DNA from: SVTX01 sp045538195
GTDB taxonomy: Bacteria; Bacillota; Clostridia; Oscillospirales; CAG-272
Reading direction: 5' to 3'
Length of the DNA stretch: 11,147 nt
Assembly: GCA_045538195.1 (NCBI GenBank)
Contig: JAZSRA010000081.1
Coordinates: 1-11,147 of the forward strand
Each line of letters starts with the position of its first letter. The first letter of the stretch is position 1. Below, piece by piece: positions 6,080-11,147 of the stretch. The position numbers and the translations under genes were made by a program. Below the pieces are notes generated by a model, which saw nothing but the letters and a program-made list of their open reading frames with translations, searched no databases and was not told where the DNA came from.

Positions 6080-6592
6080 ATGAATTGCGAAAAATGCAAA
6101 AATAAAAAGGCAACTCTCTTTTACGCCGACGAGGGCGGCAGACGTCACTCCCTCTGCGCTTCCTGCGGAGCCTTGCTCGGCAAAGCGGTAAGCACCGCCG
6201 TAATATCCCAAGAGGACAAGCACTCATTTTACCTGCCTGCACCCACCCTTTACTCATTGGCGTCAGAAGATAACACCGTTTCGGCTATACCCTCCCGACG
6301 CGACGCGGGTGCGGTCTGCCGCGGATGCGGAATGACTTCCGAGGAGCTTTCCCATATGGGTGAAGTCGGTTGCCCCGAATGTTACGACTGCTTTGGCACT
6401 CTCATGTTCCCTGCTCTCCCAACGAAAAATTCGGTATTCTCCGCCCGAATGCCCTCCGCAAGACGTCAGCGCCTTGACAGAGAACGAATACTGACCGAGC
6501 TTCGGGTCGAGCTTCGCCGTGCCGTCGAAGCCGAAAACTTCGAGCTTGCCGCCACCGTCCGTGACAAGATAAGAAATCTTGAAAAACAATAA
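6080..6592 (+). CDS. mcsA: McsA: zinc-finger activator/adaptor with UVR domain
   Basis: A 170-residue cytoplasmic protein. In Firmicutes McsA binds zinc, activates the protein-arginine kinase McsB and feeds substrates to ClpC. Seen: four CxxC pairs, C3/C6, C26/C29, C80/C83 and C98/C101 (with an extra C104), in the order expected for two treble-clef-like zinc sites, then a basic segment and a C-terminal UVR motif at about 134-168 (LRRAVEAENFELAATVRDKIRNLE) predicted to form a helical hairpin. The length is typical. The ATG follows GAAAGGA by 9 bases. It is the first gene of the stress operon with no ctsR before it, and mcsB starts 20 bases downstream. All zinc ligands are intact even though its partner kinase looks inactive. 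Confidence 0.92.
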   Translation: MNCEKCKNKKATLFYADEGGRRHSLCASCGALLGKAVSTAVISQEDKHSFYLPAPTLYSLASEDNTVSAIPSRRDAGAVCRGCGMTSEELSHMGEVGCPECYDCFGTLMFPALPTKNSVFSARMPSARRQRLDRERILTELRVELRRAVEAENFELAATVRDKIRNLEKQ

Positions 6593-6612
6593 GAGTAAGG
6601 AGAAATACATAT

Positions 6613-7647
6613 ATGTCTTGGTTCACTAACGAGGGGAAACGCCCCGGGCACGTAATTTTTTCAAAAACAGGCTACGTGCGAAATGTTTTCGGCCTGCCTT
6701 TCACAAAAAAACTTGGCGAAAAAAACACCTTGTCACTCCACAAAAAAATCGACTCAATACTTACCAAGAACGGCTTCAGGAAGGAGATCCTGCCCGAAGG
6801 AGACTCGCTCCACGCCCTCTCTTTAGCCGAAAAGGGATTTATTGACAGAGATCTTCTGTCTGCCACGGGATCGAGAGCGGTATATTTCAACGAGCCTTGT
6901 TCTCTCTCGGTCGCCGTCGGAGGCAGGGATATAATTTCGATCCGATCGCTTCTCTCGGGATTGGCGGTATCCGACACGAGAAATATCGCGTCGAGCGTGG
7001 AAGAGCTTCTTGACAGAGAGCTTGAATTTGCATATTACGAGCATTTAGGCTACGTTTCCGCAACACCCTCGCTTTGCGGCTCGGGTGCAGTCTTTTCTTC
7101 ACTTCTCTATCTGCCTGCTCTGCACTCATGCGGGGAGATCGATACCGTCCGCCTCCTCTGCGCCGAATCGGGCGGCAGACTTGAACCTGCGTTCACCTAC
7201 CCCGACAACTGCGGCGACCTTTATACTCTGTCTTATTCTCCCTCCCATCTTTGCGACGAATCCGCGGCGGCAGAAGGATTTTCCTCGCTTGCGGAGTCGA
7301 TCGTAGACCGCGAATCGGAGCTTGAGCGAATGATTTTCGCCGATAGCGGCAAAATAATAATTGACAAGGCGTGGCGTGCTTACGGACAGCTGCTTTACAC
7401 AAGGAGACTTGCAGAGCATGAAATGCTCTCTCTGCTCTCCTCCGTCCGATTCGCTCTCTGTTCTTCCGACGGAGACGCAAAGCTTCCGCCATTCACCGTA
7501 AAGGATATGAATTTGATTCTTGGAGAGGGTCTGAACGCATCCTGCGCCCTGACCCGTCAGACCTGCGCCTCGGAGGAGGAATGTCAGGAGGCGCGAGCGG
7601 AATTTGTCTCCAAGCTTCTCTATACCGCATCGGGAAAACAAATCTGA
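6613..7647 (+). CDS. mcsB: McsB-like protein, probable pseudo-(protein-arginine kinase)
   Basis: 344 residues, aligning over nearly its whole length with McsB, which phosphorylates arginines in proteins to mark them for ClpCP. Clear blocks: SVAVGGRDIISI (99-110) for SVMLNEEDHIRI, GYVSATPSLCGSG...LLYLPAL (147-170) for the GYLTSCPTNVGTG...MMHLPAL block, GDLYTLS (201-207) for GNIFQIS, and AYGQLLYTRRLAEHE (256-270). Catalytic positions are gone. In SSRIRLARN the first two Arg become K18 and G20; NEEDH (catalytic Glu) becomes GGRDI; the following Arg becomes S109; the active-site Cys becomes T151; the Arg of GLRASV becomes V160; the RGxYGEGSEA loop becomes LEPAFTYPDN. The C-terminal RDxxRA phosphoarginine site is EECQEAR. 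The frame is open and intact with AAGGAG 10 bases upstream, so it is probably expressed. Likely role: non-catalytic partner of McsA/ClpC (inference). I recalled the comparison sequence (B. subtilis McsB) from memory. Confidence 0.88.
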   Translation: MSWFTNEGKRPGHVIFSKTGYVRNVFGLPFTKKLGEKNTLSLHKKIDSILTKNGFRKEILPEGDSLHALSLAEKGFIDRDLLSATGSRAVYFNEPCSLSVAVGGRDIISIRSLLSGLAVSDTRNIASSVEELLDRELEFAYYEHLGYVSATPSLCGSGAVFSSLLYLPALHSCGEIDTVRLLCAESGGRLEPAFTYPDNCGDLYTLSYSPSHLCDESAAAEGFSSLAESIVDRESELERMIFADSGKIIIDKAWRAYGQLLYTRRLAEHEMLSLLSSVRFALCSSDGDAKLPPFTVKDMNLILGEGLNASCALTRQTCASEEECQEARAEFVSKLLYTASGKQI

Positions 7648-7663
7648 ATCAAAAGGAACACTT

Positions 7664-10105
7664 ATGGCTAACAAATTCACACCAAAGGCTCAATACGCAC
7701 TTAACTGCGCCCTGACCCTCGCCTCGGAAATGGGACACTCATATATTGGCAGCGAGCATCTTCTTCTCGGTCTGCTTTCAACTCCCGACTCCGCCGCGTC
7801 GAGGATACTCACCTCAAGGGGCGCGCTACCCGAGGGAATAAAAAACACAATAATTGAGATCACGGGAATCGGAACTCCGGGTCCTATCTCGCCCTCCGAT
7901 ATGACGCCGAGAACAAAAAAAATAATCGAGACCTCTGCCTACGAATCGGCAAAGAGCAATCACGCCTACATCGGAACCGAGCATCTGCTCTTGGCTCTGC
8001 TGTCGGACAAGGACTGCGTAGCCGTCCGTATGCTTGAAGCGCTTGGGCTTTCGGCACAGGAGATACGGGGCGACGTTGAGTCCTATATCGAATCAAGTCC
8101 GGGCAGAGCCGCCTCCCCCAAGCCACGCGACGCTGCCCACGAGGACAAGAGCAAAAAGCTTTCGATAAAAAGCTTTGGCAGAGACCTTTGCGAGATGGCA
8201 AGGTCGGGACGGATCGACCCCATAATCGGCCGCGACAAAGAGACCGAGCGTGTTATACAGATACTTTCAAGACGGACTAAAAACAATCCTTGTCTTATCG
8301 GAGAACCGGGTGTCGGCAAGACGGCGGTGGTTGAGGGACTTGCCTGCCGCATTTCTGACGGAGATGTCCCCGAAATACTACGTGACAAAACCGTCATATC
8401 CCTTGACTTGGCAAGCATGATCGCAGGGGCAAAATACCGCGGCGAATTTGAGGAAAGACTGAAAAATATTCTTTCCGAGGTAGAAAAAAATCCCGATATC
8501 ATTATTTTCATCGACGAGATACACACGATCATCGGCGCGGGAGCGGCAGAGGGCGCGGTGGACGCGGCAAATATCATCAAGCCCGCCCTGGCACGAGGCG
8601 AGCTTCAGGTCATCGGAGCTACCACCATCAATGAGTACCGAAAATATATCGAAAAGGACGCCGCTCTTGAGCGTAGGTTTCAATCTGTGAACGTGGGCGA
8701 GCCTACGGGTTCGGAGACCAAGCAAATACTCTGCGGTCTGCGGTCAAAATACGAGGCTCATCACAAGCTGACCATATCCGACGAGGCAATAGACGCGGCA
8801 GTAAACCTTTCGGTACGCTATATTCCCGACCGCTTTCTGCCCGACAAGGCAATAGACCTGCTTGACGAGGCGGCGGCGAGACTCAGACTGAAAATATTCA
8901 CTTCTCCCCCCGAGCATAGAGAGATGGAAAACGAGCTTCGACGCATCGAGGGCGAAAAAGCCGAAGCAATTACCGAGCAGAATTTTGAAGCCGCGGCGGC
9001 TCTGCGCGACCGAGAGATAGAGCTTCGGAAAAAATACGCGGCGGCAAAGGATGAATGGGAGAAAAGAAAGCTTGACGATCAACTCACCCTCGGTGAGGGA
9101 GACGTAGCCGACATCGTTACTCAATGGACGGGCATTCCCGTCTCCCAGCTTATGGAAAGCGAGGCGCAGCGGCTTTCGGCTCTAGAGGAGAGACTTTCAG
9201 AGCAGGTCATAGGACAAACTGAAGCAATAGGGGCGGTCTCTGCCGCAATAAGACGCGGACGTACAGGTCTTAAAGACCCGTCAAGACCCATCGGCTCTTT
9301 TATTTTCGCAGGACAGACGGGAGTGGGCAAGACCGAGCTTTGCCGCGCCCTTTCGTCGCTTCTTTTCGGAAGTCGCGAAGCTATGATACGCCTTGATATG
9401 TCGGAATACATGGAAAAGCACAGCGTTTCCAAGCTTATAGGCTCTCCACCCGGATACGTCGGATACGACGAGGGCGGCGTGCTTACCGAAAAAATACGCC
9501 GTCATCCTTATTCCATCGTGCTTTTTGACGAGATAGAAAAGGCACACCCCGACGTTTTCGGTCTGCTTCTTCAGATACTTGACGACGGCTCTCTGACCGA
9601 CTCTCAAGGGCGTAGAGTTGATTTTAAAAATTCGATCATCATAATGACTACGAACCTCGGTGCAAAGGCTTACGGCGAAGCCGTGGGTCTTGGCTTTACT
9701 GCAAGAGACGAAAGCGGCAAAAACGAGCGCGAAAAACAGCGAGTAGACGAGGCTCTGCGTCGGCATTTCCGTCCCGAATTTCTCAACCGCGTGGACGAGA
9801 TAATCTACTTCGCACCGCTCTCAAAGGAGGATCTAACAAAAATAGCCTCCCTCATGCTCTCCTCCGTCGCCGACCGAATAGAGGAATCCGGAGTGTTTAT
9901 AGAATTTGATGAAAGCGTTTCCGACGCAGTAGTTGCTCACGAGTACGCGCCCGATTATGGCGCGAGACCACTGCGACGTTCAATAACAAAGCTGGTTGAA
10001 AACCCATATTCCGAGGCGCTTCTTACAGGTCAATTTTCAAAAGGCGATTTCATCCGAGCCTTTGCCGAGGATGGCAAGGTGATTTTTGAAAAAAACAAAA
10101 AATAA
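7664..10105 (+). CDS. clpC: ClpC, AAA+ unfoldase of the ClpCP protease
   Basis: An 813-residue HSP100 unfoldase that feeds marked or adaptor-bound proteins into ClpP. Domains: two Clp-N repeats (about 5-140) with IGSEH (E31) and IGTEH (E106), matching the two ClpC glutamates known to bind phosphoarginine; D1 with Walker A GEPGVGKT (213-220), Walker B IFIDE (281-285) and RRF near 337; a middle region with UVR-type coiled coil (about 420-465, EQNFEAAAALRDRE); D2 with Walker A GQTGVGKT (550-557), Walker B VLFDE (619-623) and sensor-2 GARPLRR (766-772). LGF at 676-678 sits where ClpC has the VGF loop that docks to ClpP. I chose the ATG at 7664 because AAGGA lies 6 bases upstream and MANKFTPKAQ begins the Clp-N repeat; a frame opening at 7604 would overlap mcsB. 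The gap to mcsB is 16 bases. No terminator is visible after it. Confidence 0.97.
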   Translation: MANKFTPKAQYALNCALTLASEMGHSYIGSEHLLLGLLSTPDSAASRILTSRGALPEGIKNTIIEITGIGTPGPISPSDMTPRTKKIIETSAYESAKSNHAYIGTEHLLLALLSDKDCVAVRMLEALGLSAQEIRGDVESYIESSPGRAASPKPRDAAHEDKSKKLSIKSFGRDLCEMARSGRIDPIIGRDKETERVIQILSRRTKNNPCLIGEPGVGKTAVVEGLACRISDGDVPEILRDKTVISLDLASMIAGAKYRGEFEERLKNILSEVEKNPDIIIFIDEIHTIIGAGAAEGAVDAANIIKPALARGELQVIGATTINEYRKYIEKDAALERRFQSVNVGEPTGSETKQILCGLRSKYEAHHKLTISDEAIDAAVNLSVRYIPDRFLPDKAIDLLDEAAARLRLKIFTSPPEHREMENELRRIEGEKAEAITEQNFEAAAALRDREIELRKKYAAAKDEWEKRKLDDQLTLGEGDVADIVTQWTGIPVSQLMESEAQRLSALEERLSEQVIGQTEAIGAVSAAIRRGRTGLKDPSRPIGSFIFAGQTGVGKTELCRALSSLLFGSREAMIRLDMSEYMEKHSVSKLIGSPPGYVGYDEGGVLTEKIRRHPYSIVLFDEIEKAHPDVFGLLLQILDDGSLTDSQGRRVDFKNSIIIMTTNLGAKAYGEAVGLGFTARDESGKNEREKQRVDEALRRHFRPEFLNRVDEIIYFAPLSKEDLTKIASLMLSSVADRIEESGVFIEFDESVSDAVVAHEYAPDYGARPLRRSITKLVENPYSEALLTGQFSKGDFIRAFAEDGKVIFEKNKK

Positions 10106-10118
10106 TTGCCGTTTGTTA

Positions 10119-10147
10119 TTGAAATCCTCGCGTCTCCGTGTTATAAT
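10119..10147 (+). promoter_or_regulatory. Consensus sigma-A promoter for murI
   Basis: TTGAAA (10119-10124) and a perfect TATAAT (10142-10147) are separated by 17 bases, 48 bases before the murI start codon. This indicates murI is transcribed separately from clpC, although read-through is possible because no terminator is visible between them. Confidence 0.88.
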
Positions 10148-10194
10148 TTATTTGTAAACTTCAAAGAAACAACTTTTGGGGGGAGGTGAGGAAT

Positions 10195-10971
10195 TTGGTT
10201 GAAAAAAAGGACCTGCCAATAGCGGTCATTGACTCGGGAGTGGGCGGCATAAGCGTACTTCGCGAGCTTGTAAAAATTCTTCCCGAGGAGCGTTTTCTCT
10301 ACTTCGGAGACTCAAAAAATGCCCCTTACGGCACAAAAGATCGCGCCGAGGTGCTTGAAATCACAAAAAACAACCTTGAATTACTGAAAAAGCGCGGCAT
10401 CAAGGCGTTGGTCGTCGCCTGTAACACCGCAACCAGCACGGCAGTGCGTATTTTGCGCGAGGAAAACCCCGACCTGCCTATTGTGGGCATAGAGCCTGCC
10501 GTAAAACCCGCAAGTCAGCTTTGCGACCACCCTAAGATTTTGGTCATGGCAACTCCTCTCACCTTAAAGGAGCAAAAATTCAAGTCGCTGGTAGCAAGAT
10601 TTGCCGACAAAGGCGAGTTTATACCCCTGCCCTGCGCAGGACTTGCCGAGCTTATCGAGACCGGCGACATCGACGGCGACGAAGTTAGAAATTATCTCAT
10701 TCAGCTATTTGCCCCCTATTTTGATGAAAATATTGACGGCATCGTCCTCGGTTGCACCCACTACCCCCACGTTAAGAGAGTCATCTCAGATATATGGGGA
10801 AATAAAGTCGCCATTTTCGACGGCGGCGAGGGTACTGCAAGAGAGACCAAACGCCGAATTTCCGAAAAAGGACTTTTACGCCACGGTGAGGGCGAGGTCG
10901 AGATAATCAACACCAAGGGCGACGAAAAAATGATAGAAATTTCCAAAAAGCTTTTGTATAGACAAATTTAA
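10195..10971 (+). CDS. murI: Glutamate racemase MurI
   Basis: A 258-residue cytoplasmic enzyme that interconverts L- and D-glutamate for peptidoglycan precursors. Seen: VIDSGVGGISVL near the N-terminus (D13, S14), FGDSKNAPYG (37-46), the first catalytic cysteine C76 in VVACNTATS, GIEPAVKPA (98-106), and the second catalytic cysteine C187 in VLGCTHYPH. Length is usual for the family. I prefer the TTG at 10195 because a strong GGAGGTGA (10182-10189) ends 5 bases before it; an in-frame GTG at 10186 lies inside that ribosome binding site and would add only three residues. Its own consensus promoter lies upstream. It is likely functionally unrelated to the clp genes; the adjacency is probably incidental. 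Confidence 0.95.
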   Translation: MVEKKDLPIAVIDSGVGGISVLRELVKILPEERFLYFGDSKNAPYGTKDRAEVLEITKNNLELLKKRGIKALVVACNTATSTAVRILREENPDLPIVGIEPAVKPASQLCDHPKILVMATPLTLKEQKFKSLVARFADKGEFIPLPCAGLAELIETGDIDGDEVRNYLIQLFAPYFDENIDGIVLGCTHYPHVKRVISDIWGNKVAIFDGGEGTARETKRRISEKGLLRHGEGEVEIINTKGDEKMIEISKKLLYRQI

Positions 10972-10980
10972 ATAAGCAAA

Positions 10981-11008
10981 CGCACCGCTATTAGATTATA
11001 GCGGTGCG
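10981..11008 (+). terminator. Hairpin after murI lacking a U-tract
   Basis: The perfect 11-base arms CGCACCGCTAT (10981-10991) and ATAGCGGTGCG (10998-11008) enclose a 6-base loop, starting 9 bases after the murI stop. Position and strength fit an intrinsic terminator, but TCAGTCTG follows instead of a T-run. The likely reason is that the adjoining mobile element separated the stem from its original U-tract. Confidence 0.6.
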
Positions 11009-11018
11009 TCAGTCTGTC

Positions 11019-11048
11019 GAAAAAGTCACTCGAAAGGGTGGCTTTTTT
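11019..11048 (+). terminator. Intrinsic terminator with GAAA tetraloop
   Basis: The stem at 11020-11031 (AAAAAGTCACTC) pairs with 11036-11047 (GGGTGGCTTTTT), with two T-G wobbles, around the tetraloop GAAA (11032-11035), and ends in six T residues (11043-11048). It sits at the very start of the putative element and would stop transcripts entering from murI. The A-rich left arm also gives a U-tract on the opposite strand, so it could be bidirectional. Confidence 0.82.
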
Positions 11049-11058
11049 GCGTAAGATG

Positions 11059-11067
11059 TGATATAAT
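11059..11067 (+). promoter_or_regulatory. Extended -10 promoter for the transposase-like gene
   Basis: TG at 11059-11060 is followed by one base and a perfect TATAAT at 11062-11067. The -35 position (11039-11044, TGGCTT) is weak and overlaps the terminator, which is consistent with an extended -10 promoter. The likely start of transcription is about 25 bases before the ATG at 11098. Confidence 0.65.
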
Positions 11068-11097
11068 AGAAGCAAGAAAAAGACAGGCGGTGAAAGA

Positions 11098-11147
11098 ATG
11101 TTAAGTAGAGGACAAAGCGGACGAGAAATAATGCAAATGGTGTGGCT
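11098..11147 (+). CDS. N-terminus of a probable IS1182-like transposase (partial)
   Basis: An ATG at 11098 preceded by AGGCGGTGA opens a frame that runs off the window after 16 complete codons (start MLSRGQSGRE, then IMQMVW). The basic start followed by an MQMV-type segment resembles the beginning of IS1182/IS5-group DDE transposases as I remember them, but 16 residues are too few to prove it and no catalytic residue is visible. The promoter, terminator and position at a presumed IS end support the reading. Confidence 0.5.
   Translation, partial: MLSRGQSGREIMQMVW

Larger units (their letters stand above)
11009..11147 (+). mobile_element. Left end of a probable insertion sequence, cut by the window
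   Basis: Sequence from about 11009 (TCAGTCTGTCGAAAAAGTCA) looks like an IS terminal region. It abuts a foreign hairpin, carries an inward terminator that blocks read-through, then its own promoter, then a transposase-like start codon. The exact boundary (11009-11011) and family (IS1182-like) are inferred. The right end and any target duplication lie outside the window. Confidence 0.5.

Noticed and set aside
7604..7663. Upstream in-frame start extending ClpC by 20 residues
   Set aside because: It would overlap the end of mcsB, and the added residues are not part of the Clp-N fold; ATG 7664 has its own ribosome binding site.
10186..10194. GTG start for murI
   Set aside because: The GTG lies inside the GGAGGTGA ribosome binding site; TTG at 10195 has the correct spacing.

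Overview
The window looks like chromosome from a low-profile, probably anaerobic Clostridia-type Firmicute (Oscillospiraceae/Ruminococcaceae-like gut lineage). The evidence is the pairing of a biotin-dependent Na+-pump decarboxylase operon with an mcsA-mcsB-clpC stress operon, strong AAGGAG-type ribosome binding sites, sigma-A promoters and UUG/AUG starts. The lineage is inferred from gene content, not from a marker gene.

Layout. Positions 1-102 may hold the start of a small minus-strand ORF that leaves the window. Positions 103-474 have no convincing gene but contain several hairpins, including two copies of a palindromic repeat. Positions 475-5645 are one minus-strand operon. It has a consensus promoter (5617-5645), five genes in the order divergent carboxyltransferase, OadG-like subunit, biotin carrier protein, OadB-like Na+ pump and OadA-like carboxyltransferase, and a strong intrinsic terminator (475-513). 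Together they can build a membrane biotin-dependent decarboxylase that moves CO2 from a carboxylated substrate to biotin and uses its release to export Na+. Unusually there are two different carboxyltransferases, one of each type used by transcarboxylase (5S-like and 12S-like).

Positions 5646-6079 form the divergent intergenic region and carry a second cluster of the same palindromic repeat family. Positions 6080-10105 on the plus strand are mcsA, mcsB and clpC. No ctsR precedes mcsA. The mcsB product aligns along its length with protein-arginine kinase, but nearly every nucleotide-binding, catalytic and phosphoarginine-sensing residue has been replaced, so it reads as a pseudokinase. The McsA zinc-finger cysteines and the ClpC ATPase motifs, including the two ClpC N-domain glutamates known to bind phosphoarginine, are intact.

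murI (glutamate racemase, 10195-10971) follows with its own consensus promoter. After it come a hairpin without a U-tract and then what appears to be the left end of an insertion sequence. That end has an inward GAAA-tetraloop terminator, an extended -10 promoter and the first 17 codons of a probable IS1182-like transposase cut by the window edge.

The most interesting items are the degenerate McsB beside an intact McsA and ClpC, the palindromic repeat family (constant loop and flanks, covarying stems), and the Cys-cluster carboxyltransferase heading the Na+-pump operon.
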